DNA from: Hydractinia symbiolongicarpus
Taxonomy: Eukaryota; Cnidaria; Hydrozoa; Anthoathecata; Hydractiniidae
NCBI RefSeq assembly: GCF_029227915.1
Contig: NC_079883.1
Coordinates: forward strand, 1,984,001 to 2,048,000
Direction: 5' to 3'
DNA: 64,000 bases
Positions within the stretch are counted from its first letter, which is position 1. Every line of letters starts with the position of its first letter. The translations under genes were made by a program, and so were the position numbers. The notes under the pieces are model-generated. The model saw only the letters and a list, made by a program, of their open reading frames with translations, did not search any database and was not told the origin of the DNA. Below, one piece after another: positions 25,410 to 36,900 of the stretch.

Positions 25410-25776
25410 GAAATGTAGTTTTTGGAACTGCCTCTATTACTTCAGCGTCACTAATGGCTACGATTAGTCCCGCAGTAAGATTGACTCATTGATTTAAATT
25501 TTTGAAGAGCTAACACAGCGTCCAGTCTAACTGCAGAGTTCCAGCATTCATGCCAAAGTAAGAAGAATGTTAATTCTTACAGTCCAATTGTCTCATTTAC
25601 AACATTTATAAGGTCAAAGTCCAAAGTCAGTTCAATTAGGTCCCACGGTCAACCGTTTCACTGTTAAAAGCAATACAACCTAGCAATATCGGAAAATTAT
25701 CGCTAAATCTCTGTTGGTACGAATATGTGACGCAACCGCTGTAACTCAATCGCACTGATACCGTTAGAAAGTCAGT
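25410..25776 (+). repeat. Representative short C monomer (367 bp)
   Basis: The short C monomer has 'tttttgaagag' where the long form has 'tttttaaatgaagag', a net loss of four bases that gives 367 bp. It is the C of the 1113 bp trimer. Copies start at 17627, 18367, 19479, 19846, 20958, 22071, 23184, 24297, 25410, 28013, 29870 and 30983, and in copy 2 at 39543, 40655, 41768, 42881, 43994, 45107, 46220, 47333, 48445, 51048, 53280 and 54393. Many also carry 'cttacagtcc' instead of 'cttagagtcc'. Confidence 0.92.
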
Positions 25777-26522
25777 GAAATGCAGTTTTGAAAACTGTCC
25801 CTATTTCTTAAGCGGGAGCCAATGGCTAGGATTAGTCCCGCGGTAAAAAATGCCTTATTGATATAAATTTGTAAATAAAGACATAACACAGTGCGCAGTG
25901 TAACTACTGAGTTCCAGAAATCATGCCAAAGTAAGAAGAATGAAAATTCTTGGAGTTCAATTTTCTCACTTATCACATTTATAAGGTCAAAGTGAAAGAT
26001 CTGCTCAATTTGTTCTCACGGTCAATCGTTTCATTGTTAAATGCGATGCAACCTAGTATTTTCGGGAGAATATCGCTGAATACATGTTGGTACGAATATG
26101 TGACGCAACCGTTGTAACTCAATCGCACTGATACCGTTAGAAAGTCAATGAAATGTAGTTTTAGAAACTGTCTCTAATTCGTCAGTGCGTGCTAATGGCT
26201 AGGATTAGTCCCGCAGTAAAAAATGGCTTATTGATATAAGTTTGTAAGTAAAGACATAACACAGCGTCCAGTCTAACTGCAGAGTTCCAGCATTCATGCC
26301 AAAGTAAGAAGAATGTTTATTCTTAGAGTCCAATTGTCTCATTTACAACATTTATAAGGTCAAAGTCCAAAGTGAGTTCAATTAGGTCCCACGGTCAACC
26401 TTTTCACTGTTAAAAGCAATTCAACCTAGCAATATCGGAAAATTATCGCTAAATCTATGTTGGTACGAATATGTGACGCAACCGTTGTAACTCAATCGCA
26501 CTGATACCGTTAGAAAGTCAAT

Positions 26523-28379
26523 GAAATGTAGTTTTAGAAACTGTCTCTAATTCGTCAGTGCGTGCTAATGGCTAGGATTAGTCCCGCAGTAAAAAATGGC
26601 TTATTGATATAAGTTTGTAAGTAAAGACATAACACAGCGTCCAGTCTAACTGCAGAGTTCCAGCATTCATGCCAAAGTAAGAAGAATGTTTATTCTTAGA
26701 GTCCAATTGTCTCATTTACAACATTTATAAGGTCAAAGTCCAAAGTCAGTTCAATTAGGTCCCACGGTCAACAGTTTCACTGTTAAAAGCAATTTAACCT
26801 AGCAATATCGGAAAATTATCGCTAAATCTATGTTGGTACGAATATGTGACGCAACCGTTGTAACTCAATCGCACTGATACCGTCAGAAAGTCAGTGAAAT
26901 GCAGTTTTGGAAACTGTCCCTATTTCTTAAGCGGGAGCCAATGGCTAGGATTAGTCCCGCAGTAAAAAATGCCTTATTGATATAAATTTGTAAATACAGA
27001 CATAACACAGCGCGCAGTGTAACTACTGAGTTCCAGAAATCATGCCAAAGTAAGAAGAATGAAAATTCCTGGAGTTCAATTTTCTCACTTATCACATTTA
27101 TAAGGTCAAAGTGCAAGATCTGCTCAATTAGTTCTCACGGTCAATCGTGTCATTGTTAAAAGCGATGCAACCTAGTATTATCGGGAGAATATCGCTGAAT
27201 ACATGTTGGTACGAATATGTGACGCAACCGTTGTAACTCAAACGGACCCATGCCGTTAGAAAATCTATGAAATGTAGTTTTTGGAACTGCCTCTATTACT
27301 TCAGCGTCACTAATGGCTACGATTAGTCCCGCAGTAAGATTGACTCATTGATTTAAATTTTTAAATGAAGAGCTAACACAGCGTCCAGTCTAACTGCAGA
27401 GTTCCAGCAATCATGCCAAAGTAAGAAGAATGAAAATTCTTGGAGTTCAATTTTCTCACTTATCACATTTATAAGGTCAGAGTGCAAGATCTGCTCAATT
27501 AGTTCTCACGGTCAATCGCTTCATTGTTAAAAGCGATGCAACCTAGTATTATCGGGAGAATATCGCTGAATACATGTTGGTACGAATATGTGACGCAACC
27601 GTTGTAACTCAATCGCACCGATACCGTTAGAAAGTCAATGAAATGTAGTTTTAGAAACTGTCTCTAATTCTTCAGTGCGTGTTAATGGCTAGGATTAGTC
27701 CCGCAGTAAAAAATGGCTCATTGATATAAGTTTGTAAGTAAAGACATAACACAGCGTCCAGTATAACTGCAGAGTTCCAGCATTCATGCCAAAGTAAGAA
27801 GAATGGTAATTCTTAGAGTCCAATTGTCTCATTTACAACATTTATAAGGTCAAAGTGCAAAGTCAGTTCAATTAGGTCCCACGGTCAACCTTTTCACTGT
27901 TAAAAGCAATTCAACCTAGCAATATCGGAAAATTATTGCTAAATCTATGTTGGTTCGAATATGTGACGCAACCGTTGTAACTCAAACGGACTCATGCCGT
28001 TAGAAAGTCAATGAAATGTAGTTTTTGGAACTGCCTCTATTACTTCAGCGTCACTAATGGCTACGATTAGTCCCGCAGTAAGATTGACTCATTGATTTAA
28101 ATTTTTGAAGAGCTAACACAGCGTCCAGTCTAACTGCAGAGTTCCAGCATTCATGCCAAAGTAAGAAGAATGTTAATTCTTACAGTCCAATTGTCTCATT
28201 TACAACATTTATAAGGTCAAAGTCCAAAGTCAGTTCAATTAGGTCCCACGGTCAACCTTTTCACTGTTAAAAGCAATTCAACCTAGCAATATCGGAAAAT
28301 TATCGCTAAATCTATGTTGGTACGAATATGTGACGCAACCGTTGTAACTCAATCGCACTGATACCGTTAGAAAGTCAAT
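26523..28379 (+). repeat. Five-monomer block, first copy (1857 bp)
   Basis: A26523, B26896, C/B27269, A27640, C28013. Each unit recurs 1857 bp downstream at 28380, 28753, 29126, 29497 and 29870. Shared marks are 'gaatgtttattc' in the A unit, 'acccatgccgttagaaaatc' before the C/B unit, 'caatcgcttcattg' in the C/B tail and 'gaatggtaattc' in A27640 and A29497. Confidence 0.9.
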
Positions 28380-30236
28380 GAAATGTAGTTTTAGAAACTG
28401 TCTCTAATTCGTCAGTGCGTGCTAATGGCTAGGATTATTCCCGCAGTAAAAAATGGCTTATTGATATAAGTTTGTAAGTAAAGACATAACACAGCGTCCA
28501 GTCTAACTGCAGAGTTCCAGCATTCATGCCAAAGTAAGAAGAATGTTTATTCTTAGAGTCCAATTGTCTCATTTACAACATTTATAAGGTCAAAGTCCAA
28601 AGTCAGTTCAATTAGGTCCCACGGTCTACCGTTTCACTGTTAAAAGCAATTTAACCTAGCAATATCGGAAAATTATCGCTAAATCTATGTTGGTACGAAT
28701 ATGTGACGCAACCGTTGTAACTCAATCGCACTGATACCGTCAGAAAGTCAGTGAAATGCAGTTTTGGAAACTGTCCCTATTTCTTAAGCGGGAGCCAATG
28801 GCTAGGATTAGTCCCGCAGTAAAAAATGCCTTATTGATATAAATTTGTAAATACAGACATAACACAGCGCGCAGTGTAACTACTGAGTTCCAGAAATCAT
28901 GCCAAAGTAAGAAGAATGAAAATTCCTGGAGTTCAATTTTCTCACTTATCACATTTATAAGGTCAAAGTGCAAGATCTGCTCAATTAGTTCTCACGGTCA
29001 ATCGTGTCATTGTTAAAAGCGATGCAACCTAGTATTATCGGGAGAATATCGCTGAATACATGTTGGTACGAATATGTGACGCAACCGTTGTAACTCAAAC
29101 GGACCCATGCCGTTAGAAAATCTATGAAATGTAGTTTTTGGAACTGCCTCTATTACTTCAGCGTCACTAATGGCTACGATTAGTCCCGCAGTAAGATTGA
29201 CTCATTGATTTAAATTTTTAAATGAAGAGCTAACACAGCGTCCAGTCTAACTGCAGAGTTCCAGCAATCATGCCAAAGTAAGAAGAATGAAAATTCTTGG
29301 AGTTCAATTTTCTCACTTATCACATTTATAAGGTCAGAGTGCAAGATCTGCTCAATTAGTTCTCACGGTCAATCGCTTCATTGTTAAAAGCGATGCAACC
29401 TAGTATTATCGGGAGAATATCGCTGAATACATGTTGGTACGAATATGTGACGCAACCGTTGTAACTCAATCGCACCAATACCGTTAGAAAGTCAATGAAA
29501 TGTAGTTATAGAAACTCTCTCTAATTCTTCAGTGCGTGTTAATGGCTAGGATTAGTCCCGCAGTAAAAAATGGCTCATTGATATAAGTTTGTAAGTAAAG
29601 ACATAACACAGCGTCCAGTATAACTGCAGAGTTCCAGCATTTATGCCAAAGTAAGAAGAATGGTAATTCTTAGAGTCCAATTGTCTCATTTACAACATTT
29701 ATAAGGTCAAAGTGCAAAGTCAGTTCAATTAGGTCCCACGGTCAACCTTTTCACTGTTAAAAGCAATTCAACCTAGCAATATCGGAAAATTATTGCTAAA
29801 TCTATGTTGGTACGAATATGTGACGCAACCGTTGTAACTCAAACGGACTCATGCCGTTAGAAAGTCAATGAAATGTAGTTTTTGGAACTGCCTCTATTAC
29901 TTCAGCGTCACTAATGGCTACGATTAGTCCCGCAGTAAGATTGACTCATTGATTTAAAATTTTGAAGAGCTAACACAGCGTCCAGTCTAACTGCAGAGTT
30001 CCAGCATTCATGCCAAAGTAAGAAGAATGTTAATTCTTACAGTCCAATTGTCTCATTTACAACATTTATAAGGTCAAAGTCCAAAGTCAGTTCAATTAGG
30101 TCCCACGGTCAACCGTTTCACTGTTAAAAGCAATTCAACCTAGCAATATCGGAAAACTATCGCTAAATCTCTGTTGGTACGAATATGTGACGCAACCGCT
30201 GTAACTCAATCGCACTGATACCGTTAGAAAGTCAGT
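28380..30236 (+). repeat. Five-monomer block, second copy (1857 bp)
   Basis: A28380, B28753, C/B29126, A29497, C29870, in tandem with the block at 26523. Small private changes include 'gattattcccgcag' near 28434, 'cggtctaccg' near 28624 and 'caccaatacc' near 29474. A partial third relative (B32096, C/B32469, A32840) lies further on. Copy 2 of the 22 kb duplication retains one block at 49558-51414 and only parts of a second. Confidence 0.88.
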
Positions 30237-33200
30237 GAAATGCAGTTTTGAAAACTGTCCCTATTTCTTAAGCGGGAGCCAATGGCTAGGATTAGTCCCG
30301 CGGTAAAAAATGCCTTATTGATATAAATTTGTAAATAAAGACATAACACAGCGCGCAGTGTAACTACTGAGTTCCAGAAATCATGCCAAAGTAAAAAGAA
30401 TGAAAATTCTTGGAGTTCAATTTTCTCACTTATCACATTTATAAGGTCAAAGTGAAAGATCTGCTCAATTTGTTCTCACGGTCAATCGTTTCATTGTTAA
30501 ATGCGATGCAACCTAGTATTTTCGGGAGAATATCGCTGAATACATGTTGGTACGAATATGTGACGCAACCGTTGTAACTCAATCGCACTGATACCGTTAG
30601 AAAGTCAATGAAATGTAGTTTTAGAAACTGTCTCTAATTCGTCAGTGCGTGCTAATGGCTAGGATTAGTCCCGCAGTAAAAAATGGCTTATTGATATAAG
30701 TTTGTAAGTAAAGACATAACACAGCGTCCAGTCTAACTGCAGAGTTCCAGCATTCATGCCAAAGTAAGAAAAATGTTTATTCTTAGAGTCCAATTGTCTC
30801 AATTACAACATTTATAAGGTCAAAGTCCAAAGTCAGTTCAATTAGGTCCCACGGTCAACCGTTTCACTGTTAAAAGCAATTTAACCTAGCAATATCGGAA
30901 AATTATCGCTAAATCTATGTTGGTACGAATATGTGACGCAACCGTTGTAACTCAAACGGACTCATGCCGTTAGAAAGTCAATGAAATGTAGTTTTTGGAA
31001 CTGCCTCTATTACTTCAGCGTCACTAATGGCTACGATTAGTCCCGCAGTAAGATTGACTCATTGATTTAAATTTTTGAAGAGCTAACACAGCGTCCAGTC
31101 TAACTGCAGAGTTCCAGCATTCATGCCAAAGTAAGAAGAATGTTAATTCTTACAGTCCAATTGTCTCATTTACAACATTTATAAGGTTAAAGTCCAAAGT
31201 CAGTTCAATTAGGTCCCACGGTCAACCGTTTCACTGTTAAAAGCAATTCAACCTAGCAATATCGGAAAATTATCGCTAAATCTCTGTTGGTACGAATATG
31301 TGACGCAACCGCTGTAACTCAATCGCACTGATACCGTTAGAAAGTCAGTGAAATGCAGTTTTGAAAACTGTCCCTATTTCTTAAGCGGGAGCCAATGGCT
31401 AGGATTAGTCCCGCGGTAAAAAATGCGTTATTGATATAAATTTGTAAATAAAGACATAACACAGCGCGCAGTGTAACTACTGAGTTCCAGAAATCATGCC
31501 AAAGTAAGAAGAATGAAAATTCTTGGAGTTCAATTTTCTCACTTATCACATTTATAAGGTCAAAGTGAAAGATCTGCTCAATTTGTTCTCACGGTCAATC
31601 GTTTCATTGTTAAATGCGATGCAACCTAGTATTTTCAGGAGAATATCGCTGAATACATGTTGGTACGAATATGTGACGCAACCGTTGTAACTCAATCGCA
31701 CTGATACCGTTAGAAAGTCAATGAAATGTAGTTTTAGAAACTGTCTCTAATTCGTCAGTGCGTGCTAATGGCTAGGATTAGTCCCGCAGTAAAAAATGGC
31801 TTATTGATATAAGTTTGTAAGTAAAGACATAACACAGCGTCCAGTCTAACTGCAGAGTTCCAGCATTCATGCCAAAGTAAGAAGAATGTTTATTCTTAGA
31901 GTCCAATTGTCTCATTTACAACATTTATAAGGTCAAAGTCCAAAGTCAGTTCAATTAGGTCCCACGGTCAACCGTTTCACTGTTAAAAGCAATTTAACCT
32001 AGCAATATCGGAAAATTATCGCTAAATCTATGTTGGTACGAATATGTGACGCAACCGTTGTAACTCAATCGCACTGATACCGTCAGAAAGTCAGTGAAAT
32101 GCAGTTTTGGAAACTGTCCCTATTTCTTAAGCGGGAGCCAATGGCTAGGATTAGTCCCGCAGTAAAAAATGGCTTATTGATATAAATTTGTAAATACAGA
32201 CATAACACAGCGCGCAGTGTAACTACTGAGTTCCAGAAATCATGCCAAAGTAAGAAGAATGAAAATTCCTGGAGTTCAATTTTCTCACTTATCACATTTA
32301 TAAGGTCAAAGTGCAAGATCTGCTCAATTAGTTCTGACGGTCAATCGTGTCATTGTTAAAAGCGATGCAACCTAGTATTATCGGGAGAATATCGCTGAAT
32401 ACATGTTGGTACGAATATGTGACGCAACCGTTGTAACTCAAACGGACCCATGCCGTTAGAAAATCTATGAGATGTAGTTTTTGGAACTGCCTCTATTACT
32501 TCAGCGTCACTAATGGCTACGATTAGTCCCGCAGTAAGATTGACTCATTGATTTAAATTTTTAAATGAAGAGCTAACACAGCGTCCAGTCTAACTGCAGA
32601 GTTCCAGCAATCATGCCAAAGTAAAAAGAATGAAAATTCTTGGAGTTCAATTTTCTCACTTATCACATTTATAAGGTCAGAGTGCAAGATCTGCTCAATT
32701 AGTTCTCACGGTCAATCGCTTCATTGTTAAAAGCGATGCAACCTAGTATTATCGGGAGAATATCGCTGAATACATGTTGGTACGAATATGTGACGCAACC
32801 GTTGTAACTCAATCGCACCGATACCGTTAGAAAGTCAATGAAATGTAGTTTTAGAAACTGTCTCTAATTCTTCAGTGCGTGCTAATGGCTAGGATTAGTC
32901 CCGCAGTAAAAAATGGCTCATTGATATAAGTTTGTAAGTAAAGACATAACACAGCGTCCAGTATAACTGCAGAGTTCCAGCATTCATGCCAAAGTAAGAA
33001 GAATGTTAATTCTTAGAGTCCAATTGTCTCATTTACAACATTTATAAGGTCAAAGTCCAAAGTCAGTTCAATTAGGTCCCACGGTCAACCGTTTCACTGT
33101 TAAAAGCAATTCAACCTAGCAATATCGGAAAATTATCGCTAAATCTATGTTGGTACAAATATGTGACGCAACCGTTGTAACTCAATTGCACTGATACCGT

Positions 33201-33739
33201 TAGAAAGTCAGTGAAATGCAGTTTTGAAAACTGTCCCTATTTCTTAAGCGGGAGCCAATGGGTAGGATTAGTCGCGCGGTAAAAAATGCCTTATTGATAT
33301 AAATTTGTAAATAAAGACATAACACAGCGCGCAGTGTAACTACTGAGTTCCAGAAATCATGCCAAAGTAAGAAGAATAAAAATTCTTGGAGTTCAATTTT
33401 CTCACTTATCACATTTATAAGGTCAAAGTGAAAGATCTGCTCAATTTGTTCTCACGGTCAATCGTTTCATTGTTAAAAGCGATGCAACCTAGTATTATCG
33501 GGAGAATATCGCTGAATACATGTTGGTACGAATATGTGAGGCAACCGTTGTAACTCAAACGGACTCATGCCGTTAGAAAGTCAATGAAATGTAGTTTTTG
33601 GAACTGCCTCTATTACTTCAGCGTCACTAATGGCTACGATTAGTCTCGCAGTAAGATTGACTCATTGATTTAAATTTTTAAATGAAGAGCTAACACAGCG
33701 TCCAGTCTAACTGCAGAGTTCCAGCATTCATGCCAAAGT

Positions 33740-33927
33740 GAGAAGAATGGTAATTCTTAGAGTCCAATTGTCTCATTTACAACATTTATAAGGTCAAAGT
33801 CCAAAGTCAGTTCAATTAAGTCCCACGGTCAACCGTTTCACTGTTAAAAGCAATTCAACCTACCAATATCGGAAAATTATCACTAAATCTATGTTGGTAC
33901 GAATATGTGACGCAACCGTTGTAACTA
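33740..33927 (+). repeat. Junction tract between the two large duplication copies
   Basis: This is the tail of the monomer starting at 33586. Its head is long C and matches C56252 up to about 33739 ('gattagtctcgcag' is shared). The tail instead has 'caattaagtcccacgg', 'caacctaccaat' and 'attatcactaaatc', the tail type of A12410 and A33957. The switch inside one monomer, followed by the copy 2 start marker, is the expected junction of a tandem duplication made by unequal exchange between a C and an A monomer. Confidence 0.72.
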
Positions 33928-33956
33928 AATCGATCTGACACCGTTAGAAAGTCAAT

Positions 33957-36900
33957 GAAATGTACTTTTAGAAACTGTCTCTAATTCTTCAGTGCGTGCT
34001 AATGGCTAGGATTAGTCCCGCAATAAACAATGGCTTATTGATATAAGTTTGTAAGTAAAGACATAACACAGCGTCCAGTATAATTGCAGAGTTCCAGCAT
34101 TCATGCCAAAATAAGAAGAATGTTAATTCTTAGAGTCCAATTGTCTCATTTACAACATTTATATGGTCAAAGTCCAAAGTCAGTTCAATTAAGTCCCACG
34201 GTCAACCGTTTCACTGTTAAAAGCAATTCAACCTACCAATATCGGAAAATTATCACTAAATCTATGTTGGTACGAATATGTGAGGCAACCGTTGTAACTC
34301 AATCGCACTGATACCGTTAGAAAGGCAGTGAAATGCAGTTTTGGAAACTGTCCCTATTTCTTAAGCGGGAGCTAATGGCTAGGATTAGTCCCGCGGTAAA
34401 AAATGCCTTATTGATATAAATTTGTAAATAAAGACATAACACAGCGCGCAGTGTAACTACTGAGTTCCAGAAATTATGCCAAAGTAAGAAGAATGAAAAT
34501 TCTTGGAGTTCAATTTTCTCACTTATCACATTTATAAGGTCAAAGTGCAAGATCTGCTCAATTAGTTCTCACGGTCAATAATTTCATTGTTAAAAGCGAT
34601 GCAACCTATTATCGGGAGAATATCGCTGAATACATGTTGGTACGAATATGTGACGCAACCGTTGTAACTCAAACGGACTCATGCCGTTAGAAAGTCAATG
34701 AAATGTAGTTTTTGGAACTGCCTCTATTACTTCAGCGTCACTAATGGCTACGATTAGTCCCGCAGTAAGATGGACTCATTGATTTAAATTTTTAAATGAA
34801 GAGCTAACACAGCGTCTAGACTAACTGCAGAGTTCCAGCATTCATGCCAAAGTAAGAAGAATGTTAATTCTTAGAGTCCAATTGTCTCATTTACAACATT
34901 TATAAGGTCAAAGTCCAAAGTCAGTTCAATTAGGTCCCAATGTCAACCGTTTCACTGTTAAAAGCAATTCAACCTAGCAATATCGGAGAATTATCGCTAA
35001 ATCTATGTTGGTACGAATATGTGACGCAACCGTTGTAACTCAATCGCACTGATACCGTTAGAAAGTCAATGAAATGTAGTTTTAGAAACTGTCTCTAATT
35101 CTTCAGTGCGTGCTAATGGCTAGGATTAGTCCCGCAGTAAAAAATGGCTTATTGATATAAGTTTGTAAGTAAAGACATAACACAGCGTCCAGTATAATTA
35201 CAAAGTTCCAGCATTTATGCCAAAATAAGAAGAATGTTAATTCTTAGAGTCCAATTGTCTCATTTACAACATTTATATGGTCAAAGTCCAAAGTCAGTTC
35301 AATTAGGTCCAACGGTCAACCGTTTCACTGTTAAAAGCAATTCAACCTACCAATATCGGAAAATTATCGCTAAATCTATGTTGGTACGAATATGTGACGC
35401 AACCGTTGTAACTCAATCGCACTGATACCGTTAGAAAGTCAGTGAAATGCAGTTTTGGAAACTGTCCCTATTTCTTAAGCGGGAGCCAATGGCTAGGATT
35501 AGTCCCGCGGTAAAAAATGCCTTATTGATATAAATTTGTAAATAAAGACATAACACAGCCCGCAGTGTAACTACTGAGTTCCAGAAATCATGCCAAAGTA
35601 AGAAGAATGAAAATTCTTGCAGTTCAATTTTCTCATTTATCACATATATAAGGTCAAAGTGCAAAATCAGCTCAATTAGGCGTCACAGCCAATCTTTTCA
35701 TTGTTAAAAGCAATTCAACCTAGCAATATCGGAGAATTTTCGCTAAATCTATGTTGGCACGAATATGTGACGCAACCGTTGTAACTCAATCGCACTGATA
35801 CCGTTAGAAAGTCAATGAAATGTAGTTTTAGAAACTGTCTCTAATTCTTCAGTGCGTGCTAATGGCTAGGATTAGTCCCGCAGTAAAAAATGGCTTATTG
35901 ATATAAGTTTGTAAGTAAAGACATAACACAGCGTCCAGTATAATTACAGAGTTCCAGCATTCATGCCAAAGTAAGAAGAATGTTAATTCTTAGAGTCCAA
36001 TTGTCTCATTTACAACATTTATATGGTCAAAGTCCAAAGTCAGTTCAATTAGGTCCCACGGTCAACCGTTTCACTGTTAAAAGCAATTCAACCTACCAAT
36101 ATCGGAAAATTATCGCTAAATCTATGTTGGTACGAATATGTGACGCAACCGTTGTAACTCAATCGCACTGATACCGTTAGAAAGTCAGTGAAATGCAGTT
36201 TTGGAAACTGTCCCTATTTCTTAAGCGGGAGCCAATGGCTAGGATTAGTCCCGCGGTAAAAAATGCCTTATTGATATAAATATGTAAATAAAGACATAAC
36301 CCCGGCGCGAAGTGTAACTACTGAGTTCCAGAAATCATGCCAAAGTAAGAAGAATGAAAATTCTTGTAGTTCAATTTTCTCATTTATCACATTTATAAGG
36401 TCAAAGTGCAAAATCAGCTCAATTAGGCGTCACGGCCAATCTTTTCATTGTTAAAAGTGGTGCAACCTAGTATTATCGGGAGAATATCGCTGAATACATG
36501 TTGGTACGAATATGTGACGCAACCGTTGTAACTCAAACGGACTCATGCCTGTTAGAAAGTCAATGAAATGTAGTTTTTGGAACTGCCTCTATTACTTCAG
36601 CGTCACTAATGGCTACGATTAGTCCCGCACTAAGATTGACTCATTGATTTAAATTTTTAAATGAAGAGCTAACACAGCGTCCAGTCTAACTGCAGAGTTC
36701 CAGCATTCATGCCAAAGTAAGAAGAATGTTAATTCTTAGAGTCCAATTGTCTCATTTACAACATTTATAAGGTCAAAGTCCAAAGTCAGTTCAATTAGGT
36801 CCCAATGTCAACCGTTTCACTGTTAAAAGCAATTCAACCTAGCAATATCGGATAATTATCGCTAAATCTATGTTGGTACGAATATGTGACGCAACCGTTG

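Larger units (their letters stand above)
20585..25776 (+). repeat. Copy 1, section 3: regular 1113 bp B-C-A trimer array
   Basis: Unit starts are B20585, C20958, A21325, B21698, C22071, A22438, B22811, C23184, B/A23551, B23924, C24297, A24664, B25037 and C25410. The B units are spaced exactly 1113 bp (373+373+367). The unit at 23551 sits in the A position but has a B head ('gcagttttggaaactg') for about 30 bases before A sequence. This is the most homogeneous HOR in copy 1. Confidence 0.92.
12381..33739 (+). repeat. Large tandem segmental duplication, copy 1 (~21.4 kb)
   Basis: Copy 1 begins at the rare tract 'aatcgatctgacacc' (12381), which recurs at 33928. Shared rare variants include 'cgcaataaacaatgg' (near 12472 and 34019), 'caacctattatcggg' with a 3-base loss (near 13055 and 34603) and 'cataaccccggcgcg' (near 14378 and 36296). 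Others are 'gtttatcgatat' (near 18808 and 39984), 'cctaagcaagagcc' (near 20614 and 41424), 'ccaatagctagg' (near 22853 and 43663) and 'tgtgaggcaacc' (near 33536 and 56202). The register changes along its length (offsets 21547, 21918, 21176, 20810, 23036, 23410, 22666) because whole monomers were gained or lost. Confidence 0.9.
25777..33739 (+). repeat. Copy 1, section 4: shuffled A/B/C order with C/B hybrids
   Basis: Unit starts are B25777, A26150, A26523, B26896, C/B27269, A27640, C28013, A28380, B28753, C/B29126, A29497, C29870, B30237, A30610, C30983, B31350, A31723, B32096, C/B32469, A32840, B33213 and C33586. The three C/B hybrids begin as long C and become B at 'gttccagcaatcatgcc'. The B units at 26896, 28753 and 32096 share 'gtaaatacagacataac', 'aattcctggag' and 'caatcgtgtcattg'. 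Confidence 0.86.

Noticed and set aside
25928-26090. CENP-B box-like 'ttcgggagaatatcg' in some B monomers
   Set aside because: The TTCG half and central A are present, but the required CGGG half is 'atcg'. Only a minority of B units even have TTCG, since most read 'ttatcggg'. Not a CENP-B box.
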